DNA of 64,000 nucleotides from Prochlorococcus marinus XMU1419 (GTDB lineage Bacteria > Cyanobacteriota > Cyanobacteriia > PCC-6307 > Cyanobiaceae): the NCBI RefSeq assembly GCF_017695955.1, contig NZ_JAAORO010000001.1:556743-620742 (forward strand), given 5' to 3'. The notes beneath the pieces are model-generated. The model saw nothing but the letters and a program-made list of their open reading frames with translations, was not told the DNA's origin and did not search any database. Positions 9,688 to 20,646 of the stretch are shown here, piece after piece; position 1 is the first letter of the stretch, and every line of letters begins with the position of its first letter. The translations under genes and the position numbers were made by a program.

Positions 9688-10545
9688 ATGAAAGTATTAC
9701 CTGGTAAAACAACTTTAAATTGGTCAGAATGTAAATCTTATGAGGATATATTGTTTCACAAATCAGATGAGGGAATTGCGAGAATTGCCATTAATCGGCC
9801 TGAAAAAAGAAATGCATTTAGGCCACAAACTGTAGATGAACTCATTAACGCATTTAATATTGTAAGAAATGATGAAACTATTGGCGTAGTTCTTTTTACA
9901 GGTGCGGGACCTGACAAGCAAGGTATTTATTCTTTTTGCTCTGGAGGTGATCAGAGTGTAAGAGGTAAAAATGGATATAAAAATGATGAAGGGAAGCAGA
10001 GATTAAATGTACTTGAACTTCAAAGATTAATAAGAAGTTTACCTAAAGTGGTTATTGCCTTAGTTCCAGGGTTTGCAATTGGAGGAGGCCAGGTACTTCA
10101 TTTAATTTGTGATCTCAGTATCGCCTCTGAAAATGCAATATTTGGTCAAACAGGTCCAAGAGTCGGTAGTTTTGATGCGGGTTTTGGATCTAGTTATTTG
10201 GCAAGACTTGTTGGTCAAAGAAAAGCAAAAGAAATTTGGTTTTTATGTAGAAAATATAATTCCAAGGAAGCTCTTAAGATGGGGTTGATAAATGCAATTA
10301 CAAAGATTGAAGAATTAGAAGCTGAGGGTGTAATCTGGGCAAGAGAGATTTTACGAAATAGTCCAACTGCTATTCGTATTCTTAAAGCTTCATTCAATGC
10401 GGAGAATGATGGGATTGCGGGTATTCAAGAATTATCTGGATACACAACTCAATTATTCTATTCGACTGAAGAAGCTCAAGAAGGTAGAGATGCCTTTCTT
10501 GAAAAGCGTCCACCAGACTTTTCTGACTATAAGTGGACACCCTAG
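9688..10545 (+). CDS. menB: 1,4-dihydroxy-2-naphthoyl-CoA synthase
   Basis: A crotonase-fold enzyme that closes the naphthoquinone ring from o-succinylbenzoyl-CoA. It shows the crotonase core ([18 protein letters not shown]), the MenB-specific loop [15 protein letters not shown], the oxyanion region [19 protein letters not shown] and the C-terminal [14 protein letters not shown] typical of MenB. 285 residues is normal. It follows menD in the same direction and precedes glgA by 34 bp. Confidence 0.97.
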   Translation: MKVLPGKTTLNWSECKSYEDILFHKSDEGIARIAINRPEKRNAFRPQTVDELINAFNIVRNDETIGVVLFTGAGPDKQGIYSFCSGGDQSVRGKNGYKNDEGKQRLNVLELQRLIRSLPKVVIALVPGFAIGGGQVLHLICDLSIASENAIFGQTGPRVGSFDAGFGSSYLARLVGQRKAKEIWFLCRKYNSKEALKMGLINAITKIEELEAEGVIWAREILRNSPTAIRILKASFNAENDGIAGIQELSGYTTQLFYSTEEAQEGRDAFLEKRPPDFSDYKWTP

Positions 10546-10579
10546 TTTATTTTTCAAAAGAACTTTTTAAATATTATCA

Positions 10580-12031
10580 ATGAGAATTCTTCTTGCCGCT
10601 GCTGAATGTGCTCCAATGATCAAAGTTGGAGGTATGGGAGATGTGGTTGGTTCGTTACCTCCATCTTTGATAAAACTTGGTCATGATGTAAGAGTAATAA
10701 TTCCAGGATATGGAAAATTGTGGAGTCTTTTAGAGGTATCGAACGAACCAGTCTTTAGAGCAAATACCATGGGCACTGATTTCGCAGTATATGAAGCAAA
10801 ACATCCCATTCATAATTATGTGATTTACCTAGTGGGTCATCCAACATTTGACTCTGACCAAATATACGGAGGCGAAAATGAGGACTGGCGCTTTACATTT
10901 TTTGCTAGTGCTACTGCAGAATTTGCTTGGAATTGTTGGAAACCTCAAGTTCTCCATTGCCATGATTGGCACACTGGAATGATTCCTGTGTGGATGCATC
11001 AGGACCCCGAAATTAGTACTGTCTTTACAATTCATAATTTAAAATATCAAGGCCCTTGGAGATGGAAACTTGAAAAAATGACTTGGTGTCCTTGGTATAT
11101 GCATGGAGACCACACAATGGCTGCAGCAATGTTGTATGCAGATAGGGTCAATGCCGTTTCTCCGACTTATGCAGATGAGATTAAAACCCATGAATATGGG
11201 GAAAGCCTTGAAGGTTTACTTAATTATATTTCAGGTAAATTAAGGGGAATTCTTAATGGCATAGATCTTGATGAATGGAATCCAGCTAAAGATCCAGTTT
11301 TACCTGCAAAATTTAGTATTAAGAATTTAGAAAATAGGCTAGAAAATAAAAAAATTCTGCAGAGAGAAATGGGTCTCGAAGTTAATCCTAAAAAATATCT
11401 TTTAGGTATGGTCAGTAGGTTAGTTGATCAGAAAGGGGTTGACTTACTTCTACAAGTTTCAAGAAGACTTTTAGCATATACCGATTCGCAAATAGTTGTT
11501 TTAGGGACTGGAGATAGATACTTAGAGTCAGGATTATGGCAACTTGCATTAGATTATCCAGGAAGATTTTCTGTATTTCTTACCTATGATGATTCTCTTT
11601 CAAGGCTTATATATGGTGGCTCTGATGCCTTTTTAATGCCAAGTAGATTCGAACCTTGTGGTATTAGTCAATTACTTGCTATGAGGTATGGTTCTATTCC
11701 TATAGTAAGGCGAGTAGGAGGTTTAGTTGACACAGTTTTGCCTCATGATCCAGAAAATAATAGTGGGACAGGGTTTTGCTTCGATCGATTTGAGCCAATA
11801 GATTTCTATACATCTTTAGTAAGGTCTTGGGAGGCCTTTAGGCATAAAGATAGTTGGGAATTATTACAAAAAAGAGCAATGAGCCAAGAGTTTAGTTGGC
11901 AAAGATCCGCACTCGAATACGAAATTATGTATAGGGATGTTTGTGGAATAAAAGAACCATCTCCTGATTTTGCTGAAGTTGAAAAGTTCTCTTACGGACA
12001 ATCAGCTGATCCATCCTTAAAAAAAGTATGA
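10580..12031 (+). CDS. glgA: Glycogen synthase (ADP-glucose type)
   Basis: A GT5 glucosyltransferase that extends glycogen from ADP-glucose, the main carbon store made in the light. The N-terminal substrate loop is [13 protein letters not shown] at about residues 16-28, followed by [18 protein letters not shown], and the C-terminal domain with [15 protein letters not shown] and [18 protein letters not shown], which contains the retaining-transferase Glu. Length 483 is usual. It is followed by murF after 12 bp. Confidence 0.97.
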   Translation: MRILLAAAECAPMIKVGGMGDVVGSLPPSLIKLGHDVRVIIPGYGKLWSLLEVSNEPVFRANTMGTDFAVYEAKHPIHNYVIYLVGHPTFDSDQIYGGENEDWRFTFFASATAEFAWNCWKPQVLHCHDWHTGMIPVWMHQDPEISTVFTIHNLKYQGPWRWKLEKMTWCPWYMHGDHTMAAAMLYADRVNAVSPTYADEIKTHEYGESLEGLLNYISGKLRGILNGIDLDEWNPAKDPVLPAKFSIKNLENRLENKKILQREMGLEVNPKKYLLGMVSRLVDQKGVDLLLQVSRRLLAYTDSQIVVLGTGDRYLESGLWQLALDYPGRFSVFLTYDDSLSRLIYGGSDAFLMPSRFEPCGISQLLAMRYGSIPIVRRVGGLVDTVLPHDPENNSGTGFCFDRFEPIDFYTSLVRSWEAFRHKDSWELLQKRAMSQEFSWQRSALEYEIMYRDVCGIKEPSPDFAEVEKFSYGQSADPSLKKV

Positions 12032-12043
12032 CTTAATTTTTGA

Positions 12044-13417
12044 ATGGAATTCTCTTTATCAGAATTAAACAATGTTTTGGGGGATATTAAAAATCTAAGT
12101 GAGGGTAAAAGAGATTTTTTAAATTTTAGAAATATAAGTATTGATAGTAGAACTTTATTAAAAAATGAACTTTTTATAGCTATCAAAGGTAAAAATTTTG
12201 ACGGACATAGTTTTCTTCCAGAGGTTTTAAATAAAGGAGTTAAATCAGTAGTAATTAGAAAAGGGATGCAGAAATTACTTCCAAGTGATTTTCCTTATTG
12301 GGTCGTAAATGACACATTAGAAGCATTTCAGAAATTGGCGTTGCTAAAAAGAAAAAAATTAAATATCCCTGTTGTAGCGATAACTGGTTCAGTAGGTAAA
12401 ACAACAACAAAAGAAATGATTGGTGGAGTTTTAAATAAACTTGGAAGAATTAAATTATCTCATGCAAATTTTAATAATGAGATCGGAGTTGGTCTTACTA
12501 TCTTTGCTACAGAGATAGAAGATAAAGTTTTAGTTCTTGAGATGGGGATGAGAGGTCCTGGACAGATCGAGAATTTATCTAAATTTAGTGAACCAGATAT
12601 TGCAGTTATTACTAATATTGGAACAGCTCATATTGGTTTGTTAGGCTCGAAAAAAAATATTACTTATGCAAAGTGTGAAATTAGTAAGTTCTTAAATCCC
12701 AAGGGAGTTGTAATAATTCCAGCAAATGATCCATCTCTAGAGATAACTTTAAAAGAATTTTGGAAAGGTAGAGTGATAAAAGTAAGACTATTAAATATAG
12801 AAAACCTAAAGAGGAGTTTTAAGAAAGATGATAATTTGCGAGGATTTTATAATCCTTCGAAAAAAACAATTTTAATTGAAGAAAATACCTTTGAAATTTC
12901 ATTAGAGGGATTTCACAATGCTTCGAATTTTTTATATGCTTATGCTGTTGCTAAAGAGCTAGGGATTGATTTTGCAAGTTTAAATAAATTTAATTTCGCA
13001 AGTTTAGAAGGAAGGAATAAAATTCTTAAATCAGTAAAAACAACAATATATGATGAGTCATATAATGCTTCGCCAGAGTCAGTAAAAGCATGTATTAAAA
13101 CTCTCCTTGAAAAACCTAGAAATAAATTTTTCATATTTGGAAGTATGCAAGAATTGGGAAAAGAATCTGAAAAATATCATAAAGAAATATTCAGCTTAGT
13201 TAATAATTCAGACATAAAAAAATGTTTATTTATTTGCGATAAAAAAAATGAAAAAATTTACAGCAACTATCTAAAAGATAATAAAAAATTTTTAGTTTTT
13301 AATAATATTAAAGATGTACCTAAAGAGATAAACAAATCTACAAAAAAAGGTGATTCTATTCTTATAAAAGGGAGCAGATGTTGGCAGCTTGAAAAAATTA
13401 TTGAATTAATTAATTAG
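12044..13417 (+). CDS. murF: UDP-MurNAc-tripeptide--D-alanyl-D-alanine ligase
   Basis: A Mur ligase that adds D-Ala-D-Ala in cytoplasmic peptidoglycan precursor synthesis. It has the N-terminal MurF motif ISIDSRTLLKNELFIAIKG, the ATP loop VVAITGSVGKTTTKEM near residue 108, the conserved HANFNNEIGVGLT, and YDESYNASPESVKACI in the C-terminal domain. Length 457 fits. It is convergent with glmU; only one base separates the two stop codons. Confidence 0.95.
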   Translation: MEFSLSELNNVLGDIKNLSEGKRDFLNFRNISIDSRTLLKNELFIAIKGKNFDGHSFLPEVLNKGVKSVVIRKGMQKLLPSDFPYWVVNDTLEAFQKLALLKRKKLNIPVVAITGSVGKTTTKEMIGGVLNKLGRIKLSHANFNNEIGVGLTIFATEIEDKVLVLEMGMRGPGQIENLSKFSEPDIAVITNIGTAHIGLLGSKKNITYAKCEISKFLNPKGVVIIPANDPSLEITLKEFWKGRVIKVRLLNIENLKRSFKKDDNLRGFYNPSKKTILIEENTFEISLEGFHNASNFLYAYAVAKELGIDFASLNKFNFASLEGRNKILKSVKTTIYDESYNASPESVKACIKTLLEKPRNKFFIFGSMQELGKESEKYHKEIFSLVNNSDIKKCLFICDKKNEKIYSNYLKDNKKFLVFNNIKDVPKEINKSTKKGDSILIKGSRCWQLEKIIELIN

Positions 13418-13418
13418 A

Positions 13419-14768
13419 TCAAGATTTCTTCCTTTCCCAATTTTCTATATTAACTTGCTTAGTTCTTGAGATTGCTAATGAATTATTTTTGGAGTCTTTG
13501 GTGATCACTGAACCGGCACCTGTTGTTACTGATTCCCCGAGATTAATAGGAGCAACAAAAACTGTATTTGCACCAATACTGGAATTTTTACCAATTTTTG
13601 TTTGATGTTTTTTCTGACCATCAAAATTTGCAGTAATAGTCCCTGCTCCTATATTTGTAGATCTTCCAATAATAGAATCGCCAATATAACTTAAGTGGTT
13701 TACTTTAGATTCTTCCTCTAATTGACTATTTTTGATTTCAACAAAATTTCCTATTTTGCTATAGGAAGATATTTTTGAGTTTGGTCTTATATGACTATAA
13801 GGACCAATTTTTATATAATCCATTATTTGTGAGTCATAAACAGTAGAGTTTGAAATTTCACAATGTAATCCCACATTAGAATTCTCAATAAAAGTATTTG
13901 GTCCAATAATGCAATGATTATTTATTTTGGCATTTCCTCTTATATGAGTATTAGCTTCTATGATTACATCTTTACCAATTTCGGCTTCTTCACTAATTGA
14001 ACAACTTGCTTTATTTATAAAAGTTACACCATTGAGCATATGCTTTTCTTTAATTGAATTCTGAATATTTTCCTCGCACTCTGATAGTTGAATTCTGTTA
14101 TTAATTCCCTGAAGCTCTCCATTGTCCTCTACCTCGAGGCTTAAGGAATTCTTTAGCAAAGATATTGTATCTGTTAGGTAAATTTCGTTTTGATTATTAT
14201 TACTTTGCAAGGTATTAATTATTTTTGACAAGTTACCCCAGTTAAAACAGTAAATACCTGCATTTATTAATGAATTTTCTCGTTCTAGATCGTTACAATC
14301 TTTTTCTTCAACAATTCTCTCTATAAAATCCTCCTTCAAAAATACTCTGCCATATCCATGAGGATTTGTTTTCTTTGTGGTGATTAAAGAAACATCAGCA
14401 TTTTTTGATTCGTGTAAACTTAAAAGCTTTTTTAGAGTCCTAGGCGTAATGAGTGGTACATCACCGTTAAGTACCAAAAGTTGCCCTTCGTGTTTTTTTA
14501 CTTCTCTACAAAGTACTTGGATAGCATGACCAGTCCCCGATTGAGGTTCTTGAATAATAACATTGATTTTTTTATCATTTGGAATTGACTTTTGTACTTC
14601 TTTTGATTTGTGTCCTGTGATTACAAAGATTTGATCAGGTTTTAATTCAGCACACGAATCAATTACTCTTTGTAGAAGACTTTTGCCAGAAATTTTATGT
14701 AGAACTTTTGGCAATGAGCTTTCCATCCTAGTGCCCTTGCCTGCCGCTAATATCGCAACACTTAACAT
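13419..14768 (-). CDS. glmU: Bifunctional GlcNAc-1-P uridyltransferase / GlcN-1-P acetyltransferase
   Basis: Makes UDP-GlcNAc for peptidoglycan and LPS. The N-terminal pyrophosphorylase domain begins [19 protein letters not shown], with GTGHAIQVL and [10 protein letters not shown] further on. From about residue 250 the sequence becomes a left-handed beta-helix of hexapeptide repeats, containing [20 protein letters not shown] and [14 protein letters not shown], the acetyltransferase hallmarks. Length 449 is normal. It is the last gene of aroA-mnmC-like-glmU on the minus strand. Confidence 0.97.
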   Translation of the reverse strand: MLSVAILAAGKGTRMESSLPKVLHKISGKSLLQRVIDSCAELKPDQIFVITGHKSKEVQKSIPNDKKINVIIQEPQSGTGHAIQVLCREVKKHEGQLLVLNGDVPLITPRTLKKLLSLHESKNADVSLITTKKTNPHGYGRVFLKEDFIERIVEEKDCNDLERENSLINAGIYCFNWGNLSKIINTLQSNNNQNEIYLTDTISLLKNSLSLEVEDNGELQGINNRIQLSECEENIQNSIKEKHMLNGVTFINKASCSISEEAEIGKDVIIEANTHIRGNAKINNHCIIGPNTFIENSNVGLHCEISNSTVYDSQIMDYIKIGPYSHIRPNSKISSYSKIGNFVEIKNSQLEEESKVNHLSYIGDSIIGRSTNIGAGTITANFDGQKKHQTKIGKNSSIGANTVFVAPINLGESVTTGAGSVITKDSKNNSLAISRTKQVNIENWERKKS

Positions 14769-14793
14769 GTTTATTTGAAATACTTATTTAAAT

Positions 14794-15699
14794 TTAACTC
14801 TTGACGGATAACTTCGTCATTCCCCACTTTTCTCTCCATTTATTTGTAGATAATAAATTTGATAATAATTGCTCATCTAATCTTTTCTTAATTATATCGT
14901 CTTTACTTGAGTTTAAATCTTTATCTCTATATGGAATACTAGCTTTAGTTAAGAGATGTTCCTCTTCCATCAAGGAAAGCTTTTCAAAATTGAAATTGGG
15001 TTTCAATTTATTCTTATCAAAATTTGATATTGCGACAGTTCCCTGACTCCAAAAAGTTCTGTTATTAAAACTTGGTTTAATAGTGAAAATCTCTAATCCG
15101 AAATTTCTTAAAGTTTTTCTTACTGCCGCTGAAGAAGAATAAGTTATTAAATAACCCTGAGAATTGAGCTTTTCCGCGACTTTAGATAAAAATTCAATTG
15201 TCCATACTTGTGGGCATTTTTGCGGAGAAAACCCATCTAAATAAATCAGATCGAATTTAATTGATGAAGGAATAATGTTGATTTTTTTTCTGGCATCACC
15301 CCATAAAAAACTGCATTTAAAAAATTGATCCTCAAAGTAATCTTTGCAATACAATGATTTAAATATTGTTTTGACTTTTGGATCCCATAATTTCAGGAAA
15401 GATTCATTTCTAAGTGAATATTCAAGAGGCTTTTTATCAATCTCCAAAGCATATAAATTTAAATACGATTTTTGTTTAATTAATTCATTTAATAAAGAAG
15501 CGGAATTGTATCCTAAACCAAAACATATATCCAAGACATTAAGAGATTTACCTTTAAATCTTTTCAAATTAGAAGTAGCTGTAAACTTTGATTTTGTCTC
15601 CTCCAGCGCACCTAATAGGCTATGGAAATTCTCTTGAAAAAATAAACTTCTTAATGAGTAACTCCCGTCCTTTGTTAAAACTTCAATTAATTCAGACAA
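14794..15699 (-). CDS. MnmC-like tRNA-modification methyltransferase (methyltransferase domain only)
   Basis: Resembles the N-terminal, SAM-dependent half of MnmC (DUF752/Methyltransf_30), which methylates nm5s2U34 to mnm5s2U in tRNA. Visible are the SAM-binding stretch NVLDICFGLGYNSASLL (about residues 52-68), LYALEIDKKPLEYSL, and the family hallmark FDLIYLDGFSPQKCPQVW near residue 150. The FAD-dependent C-terminal half of the E. coli protein is absent, so this is the single-domain form. It lies between aroA (12 bp gap) and glmU (25 bp gap). Confidence 0.85.
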   Translation of the reverse strand: MSELIEVLTKDGSYSLRSLFFQENFHSLLGALEETKSKFTATSNLKRFKGKSLNVLDICFGLGYNSASLLNELIKQKSYLNLYALEIDKKPLEYSLRNESFLKLWDPKVKTIFKSLYCKDYFEDQFFKCSFLWGDARKKINIIPSSIKFDLIYLDGFSPQKCPQVWTIEFLSKVAEKLNSQGYLITYSSSAAVRKTLRNFGLEIFTIKPSFNNRTFWSQGTVAISNFDKNKLKPNFNFEKLSLMEEEHLLTKASIPYRDKDLNSSKDDIIKKRLDEQLLSNLLSTNKWREKWGMTKLSVKS

Positions 15700-15711
15700 A
15701 AACTTTTTAAA

Positions 15712-17022
15712 TTAGTTAGTAAGTTTGGCGAGGTCTTCCCAAAAATTGGGATACGAGACGTTAGCAGCATCTGCCCTCATGATTTTTGAGGTCCCTTTGG
15801 CAAGAAGTGAAGCAATAGCAAGACTCATTGCTACTCTATGATCGGTCTCGCTGTCGACTTCCGCAGAATGAAATTTTGATTGTCCATTAATAATTAGCCC
15901 ATCCTCTTTTTCTTTTATTTCAGCACCGAATTTTTGCAACTGTCTTGCCATTACTTTTAATCGATCAGTTTCTTTAACTCTTAATTCTTGGGCATCATTA
16001 ATTTTAGAAACTCCATTACAAAAACAAGCAGCTACAGTAAGGATGGGAATTTCATCGATAAGTTTTGGGAGGATATCACCTTCAATAGTGAATGATCTCA
16101 AGTTATTTGCGCTCTTTACTTTTATAGAACCAATAGGTTCACCTGCAATCGTCGATTTATCTAAAATCTCATAATCGCACCCCATTGAGTCCATTACATT
16201 TAATATTCCTGTTCTAGTAGGATTTAATCCCACATTCTTAATTAAAATCTCCGAATTTGGAACAATAGATGCAGCAATCATCCAAAATGAAGCAGAGCTT
16301 ATGTCCCCAGGGATTAATATTCTCTGACCAATTAAGTTACCCCCTGACTTTATAACTATATTCCTCCCAAGCTCTCCTCTGATACTTATGTCTGCTCCAA
16401 ATGCTTTTAACATTCTTTCGGTATGATCCCTTGACGATGCGGGTTCTAGAACAGAAGTGGTTCCAGAAGCTTTGAGGCCTGCTAATAATATTGCAGATTT
16501 TACTTGAGCACTCGCTACAGGTGTCCCAATAACACATCCTTTAAGTTTATTTCCATCAATTGAAATTGGAGCTTTGTTACCTTTCTCCCTACCAAAAATT
16601 TTTCCACCCATTAAAGATAATGGTTTGCCCACTCTTCCCATTGGCCTTTTATTAAGAGAAGCATCTCCTGTTAAAATAAAATTCTTACCTTCTTGCCCCG
16701 CTAGTAACCCCATTAACAACCTCATGGTGGTTCCCGAATTCCCGCAATTAAGTATTTCTTTTGGCTCTTTTATTCCATCGAGACCCAATCCTGTAATCGT
16801 AAAAGATTCATCTTTTTTTATTTCTGGTATCTTTGCACCTAATTTTCTTAGACAATCAGCAGTTGAAAGTGGATCTTCAGAATGTAAAAATCCTTCAATA
16901 GTAGTTTCACCCTCAGCAATACTGCCTATTATCAAAGCTCTATGAGAGATAGATTTATCCCCAGGTACTTTAATTTTTCCTTTTATTTTGCCTCCACCTT
17001 TTAATGTACGGATATTATTCAT
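15712..17022 (-). CDS. aroA: 3-phosphoshikimate 1-carboxyvinyltransferase (EPSP synthase)
   Basis: Catalyses the sixth step of the shikimate pathway, from shikimate-3-phosphate and PEP to EPSP. It carries [16 protein letters not shown] near residue 19, the PEP-site motif [20 protein letters not shown] at about residue 90, and the C-terminal [15 protein letters not shown]. Length 436 is normal. It is the first gene of a minus-strand operon with the MnmC-like gene and glmU, and is divergent from comB; about 130 bp between them hold both promoters. Confidence 0.97.
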   Translation of the reverse strand: MNNIRTLKGGGKIKGKIKVPGDKSISHRALIIGSIAEGETTIEGFLHSEDPLSTADCLRKLGAKIPEIKKDESFTITGLGLDGIKEPKEILNCGNSGTTMRLLMGLLAGQEGKNFILTGDASLNKRPMGRVGKPLSLMGGKIFGREKGNKAPISIDGNKLKGCVIGTPVASAQVKSAILLAGLKASGTTSVLEPASSRDHTERMLKAFGADISIRGELGRNIVIKSGGNLIGQRILIPGDISSASFWMIAASIVPNSEILIKNVGLNPTRTGILNVMDSMGCDYEILDKSTIAGEPIGSIKVKSANNLRSFTIEGDILPKLIDEIPILTVAACFCNGVSKINDAQELRVKETDRLKVMARQLQKFGAEIKEKEDGLIINGQSKFHSAEVDSETDHRVAMSLAIASLLAKGTSKIMRADAANVSYPNFWEDLAKLTN

Positions 17023-17150
17023 TTTAAAATTAATACCTGATAAAAGTTTTTATAAATTCAAATTAGATATATATTATCAATAAGTTTGTTTTTAAAAAAA
17101 AATTATTCAAAGTAAGTAACTGTTTCTTATAATAATTTTAGAAAGGAGAT

Positions 17151-17885
17151 TTGATCATTAATCTTACTTATTATCACGTTGCAAATGACGTTCCAGAAAT
17201 AAGTCCTGATGTAGCTGTGGTTATTGATGTTCTAAGAGCCACGACTACAATTTCTTGGGCTCTAAAAAATGGAGCTGACTCAATACAAGTTTTTGCAGAT
17301 TTAGACTTGTTGAAAGAAACAGCAATTAAATGGCAAGCTGATCAAAGATTAATGCTTGGAGAGAGAGGAGGGAAGAAGATTGAGGGATTTGATTTAGGAA
17401 ATTCTCCTTTATCAGTCACAAAAAAAGTTGTTAATGGTAAAAGACTATTTATGAGCACTACAAATGGGACTAAATCATTGCAAAAAGTTCGAAATGCAAG
17501 TCATCTATTTGCAATGGGACTACCAAATAGGAAAGCAGTTGCTGAAAAAATTATTTCATTAAAATGTGATAATGTTTTAATCCTTGGGAGTGGTTGGGAA
17601 GGCTCATATTCACTTGAGGATTCTTTAGCTGCTGGTGCTTTGGCCTCATACATGCAAGAGAACAGTAATTTTGAAGTTAATATTCTCAATGACGAATTGC
17701 AGGCTGCTTTGGCACTCTGGGATTTTTGGAAAAATGATATTTTGAAATGTTTAAAAACAGCAACCCATGGCAAAAGATTGACAAGTCTTGGAGATTATGA
17801 GGATGATTTTAAATGTTGTTCTGAACTTGATTGCTTAGATATTGTTCCTGCTCAAGTTGAAAGAGGTATCATTCGTGCCTCATGA
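17151..17885 (+). CDS. comB: 2-phosphosulfolactate phosphatase family protein (ComB)
   Basis: A ComB-family phosphatase. In methanogens ComB works in coenzyme M synthesis; in cyanobacteria the gene is widespread but the substrate is not settled. Family features are VVIDVLRATTTISWAL near residue 23, LGERGGKKIEGFDLGNSP, STTNGTKSL, and the C-terminal CSELDCLDIVPA. The TTG at 17151 is only 2 bp from an AAAGGAG ribosome-binding site (17142-17148), which is too close; an ATT at 17157, two codons later, would have better spacing. The true start is therefore uncertain. Confidence 0.9.
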   Translation: MIINLTYYHVANDVPEISPDVAVVIDVLRATTTISWALKNGADSIQVFADLDLLKETAIKWQADQRLMLGERGGKKIEGFDLGNSPLSVTKKVVNGKRLFMSTTNGTKSLQKVRNASHLFAMGLPNRKAVAEKIISLKCDNVLILGSGWEGSYSLEDSLAAGALASYMQENSNFEVNILNDELQAALALWDFWKNDILKCLKTATHGKRLTSLGDYEDDFKCCSELDCLDIVPAQVERGIIRAS

Positions 17886-17915
17886 TTTACGAATTGGTTC
17901 ACTAGGAGTAAAGTC

Positions 17916-18743
17916 TTGACTGATTTTTTGGTAGCTGCATTGCAAATAACGAGTACTTCAAATGTTGAAGCAAATTTTGTTGAGGCAGAAGAACAGATTG
18001 AACTTGCGGCTAGAAGAGGTGCTGAGTTAATTGGATTGCCTGAGAATTTTGCTTTTTTAGGAGAAGATGACGAGAAACTTGAATTAGCTTCTGAATTGTC
18101 AACCAAGTGTACAAATTTCCTAAAGACTATGGCTCAACGATATCAAGTATTTCTTCTGGGCGGAGGATATCCTGTTCCTGCCGGTGATGATAGTCATATT
18201 TTAAATAGGTCAGCACTATTCGCTAAAGATGGACAGGTTTTAGCAAAATATGACAAAATTCACTTGTTTGATGTTGATCTGCCAGATGGAAATTTATATA
18301 AAGAATCATCTACTATTTTATCTGGAGAGGAATACCCACCAGTTGTTGATATTCCAGGTTTATGCAAAGTAGGATTGTCCATCTGTTATGATGTTAGATT
18401 TCCTGAGCTTTACAGATATCTGTCGTCCAATGGTGCAGAATTAATTATGATACCAGCGGCTTTTACCGCATTTACTGGTAAAGATCATTGGCAAATCCTA
18501 TTACAAGCAAGAGCTATTGAAAATACAGCATATGTAGTTGCTCCAGCTCAAACTGGGATTCATTATGGGAGAAGGCAAAGTCATGGCCATGCAATGGTGA
18601 TTGACCCATGGGGTACTGTTTTGTCTGATGCCGGGAAAACTCAGGGTGCCGCAATAGCACCTGCTGACAAAGAAAGAGTAAAGAAAATTAGGGAGCAAAT
18701 GCCAAGCCTTAAGCACAGAAAAGGACAACTGTTTTCAAACTAA
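17916..18743 (+). CDS. Carbon-nitrogen hydrolase (Nit/nitrilase superfamily)
   Basis: A cytoplasmic amidase of the nitrilase superfamily, closest in appearance to Nit1/Nit2 (deaminated-glutathione amidase or omega-amidase). The catalytic triad is visible: Glu in GLPENFAFLG, Lys in KYDKIHLFDVDLP and Cys in GLSICYDVRFPELYR. The TTG start at 17916 is supported by AGGAG at 17904-17908, 7 bp upstream. Its stop overlaps the start of the amidase gene by one base (TAATG). The exact substrate cannot be read from the sequence. Confidence 0.92.
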   Translation: MTDFLVAALQITSTSNVEANFVEAEEQIELAARRGAELIGLPENFAFLGEDDEKLELASELSTKCTNFLKTMAQRYQVFLLGGGYPVPAGDDSHILNRSALFAKDGQVLAKYDKIHLFDVDLPDGNLYKESSTILSGEEYPPVVDIPGLCKVGLSICYDVRFPELYRYLSSNGAELIMIPAAFTAFTGKDHWQILLQARAIENTAYVVAPAQTGIHYGRRQSHGHAMVIDPWGTVLSDAGKTQGAAIAPADKERVKKIREQMPSLKHRKGQLFSN

Positions 18744-19828
18744 TGTTAAAGTTTTTAAATATTAAACTTTTTCATTATTTAACTGTTTTTTTATTTTTAA
18801 ATTCTGCAATTCTCCCTGTAAAATCTTCAAGTTCTTTGGCGGCATGGGCGTTAAAAACAAATGGGGTTTTAACACTAAGAACTAAATCAAATACAAATTT
18901 AAAAGCATACTATCAAAAGGCTAACAAAATATATGGTGATAGATTTTGGGTGGATTTTCCTGGAGAATTAAAAACTCCGAGATCAATAAAAGGTAATGGC
19001 CCAATAAAAGAAATTAGATTAGGTAAACCAAAAAAGGGTAAAACAAGACTAGTAATTGAATTTGAGGAAGAAACTAAATTAAATCCTTTGAATTGGCGAA
19101 TGGTTGGCATAGACCAGAATATCTGGAAAATAAAACTCTTCTCACCAAGAAATTCATTTAAGAAGATCGGTGAAGGTGCAGTTGAAAAGATAAAGAGGCG
19201 TTCTACAGCAGATAGAAATAAAAGTTATAAGAACACCAGGGTTTATGAATACTCGGAATTGCCAAACGTAAAACAAAACAAATTTTATGTTGTTATTGAT
19301 CCAGGGCATGGGGGAACTGATCCTGGTGCAATAGGTATTGGTGGGATAAGAGAGACAGATGTTGTTCTAGAGGTCTCCAAAATTGTTGAAAAGTTGCTTT
19401 ATAAGAAAGGTGTGAAAGTAAGCTTAACTAGAAGAAATGAAGTCGATTTGGATTTACCTCCAAGAGTTTCCTTCGCTAACAATACTAATGCGGATATCTT
19501 CGTAAGTATTCATGCAAATGCCTCAAGAGGGAAAAGAAGAGATATTAATGGGTTAGAAACCTTTTATTTTAGGGGGTGGAGAGGTCGATTACTCGCAAAA
19601 AAAATTCAAAAACAAATCCTTAGAGTTTCTCCTGGTAGTCCTGATCGAGGAGTTAAACAAGGTAGATTTTACGTGATTAAAAATACTAGTATGCCAGCAG
19701 TTCTTGTAGAAATTGGATTTTTAACTGGAAGATTAGATTCAAGAAGATTAGAAAAAAATGCGCATCGTAAAAGAATAGCTTATGCAATTGCAAAAGGTAT
19801 ACTTGAATATCTTTCTCAAGTAGGGTGA
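18743..19828 (+). CDS. N-acetylmuramoyl-L-alanine amidase with AMIN-like domain
   Basis: A secreted cell-wall hydrolase of the AmiC/Amidase_3 family. It has a signal peptide (about residues 1-29), an AMIN-like beta domain (about 40-135) that would localise it to the septum or envelope, and a catalytic zinc domain from about residue 185: VVIDPGHGGTDPGAIG, the Glu in RETDVVLEV, SIHANAS and VLVEIGFLTG. The stop overlaps murI by 4 bp (GTGA), so the two peptidoglycan genes are coupled. Confidence 0.93.
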   Translation: MLKFLNIKLFHYLTVFLFLNSAILPVKSSSSLAAWALKTNGVLTLRTKSNTNLKAYYQKANKIYGDRFWVDFPGELKTPRSIKGNGPIKEIRLGKPKKGKTRLVIEFEEETKLNPLNWRMVGIDQNIWKIKLFSPRNSFKKIGEGAVEKIKRRSTADRNKSYKNTRVYEYSELPNVKQNKFYVVIDPGHGGTDPGAIGIGGIRETDVVLEVSKIVEKLLYKKGVKVSLTRRNEVDLDLPPRVSFANNTNADIFVSIHANASRGKRRDINGLETFYFRGWRGRLLAKKIQKQILRVSPGSPDRGVKQGRFYVIKNTSMPAVLVEIGFLTGRLDSRRLEKNAHRKRIAYAIAKGILEYLSQVG

Positions 19829-20619
19829 AACTTAAAGTAGGTATATTTGATAGTGGTATCGGAGGTTTTACAATCCTAAATTCTTTGCTGAAAACTCGTA
19901 AAGATGTTGAAGTTTTTTATTTGGCTGATACAAAAAGAATCCCTTTTGGGAATAAAAATTTTGAAGAGATAAGATATATTGCAAAAGAAATTTGCTCCTT
20001 TTTTAAAGAAAAGAATTTGGATGCACTTTTAATAGCTTGTAATACTACAAATGCATGTGCACTTGATATCTTAGAAAATAATTTAAAGATTCCTTGTTTC
20101 GACCTTATAAACTCAGTTTCAGAAATAGTTAACAAACAGGTAATTGGTGTTTTGGCAACTCAAACTACAGTGAGATCATCATATTACAAAAACGCTATAA
20201 GTTCTAAAAAAGAAAATTTAAAAATATTTCAACAAGAATGTCCAGAATTTGTACCAGAGATTGAAAAAGAAAAGTTAAATTTAAAAAATTTAAATTATCT
20301 TTCTGATCTCTATTTAAGACCACTATTAAGTAAAAATATTGAAGAATTAATACTTGGATGTAGTCATTATCCTTTAATTTATGATTTTTTAAGAAAAAAA
20401 ATAGACTCAAATATAAAAATTATTGATCCATCAAAAGCCTTAACAAAAAAATTTAATGAATCTTTTGCACCCCCAAAAACTTATTGCTGTGAAAGTATTT
20501 TTTACGATAATGTAAGATTCTTTGTTACGGCAGAAAAAGAAGAATTTTCCAAAAAAGTAAAAATTTGGCTTGAAATTAATAAAGAAATTAGGTTAGTTAA
20601 CCTCCGAAGCAATGTTTGA
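19825..20619 (+). CDS. murI: Glutamate racemase
   Basis: Supplies D-glutamate for peptidoglycan. The Asp/Glu racemase signatures are present with both catalytic cysteines: IGVFDS-type start (GIFDSGIGGFTIL, residues 5-17), LIACNTTNACALDIL with Cys near 72, and LILGCSHYPLIYDFL with Cys near 180. Length 264 is normal. The start is GTG at 19825, overlapping the preceding amidase stop. Confidence 0.95.
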   Translation: MKLKVGIFDSGIGGFTILNSLLKTRKDVEVFYLADTKRIPFGNKNFEEIRYIAKEICSFFKEKNLDALLIACNTTNACALDILENNLKIPCFDLINSVSEIVNKQVIGVLATQTTVRSSYYKNAISSKKENLKIFQQECPEFVPEIEKEKLNLKNLNYLSDLYLRPLLSKNIEELILGCSHYPLIYDFLRKKIDSNIKIIDPSKALTKKFNESFAPPKTYCCESIFYDNVRFFVTAEKEEFSKKVKIWLEINKEIRLVNLRSNV

Positions 20620-20646
20620 TTCTTTAATATATAAAAGAGGTCAATC

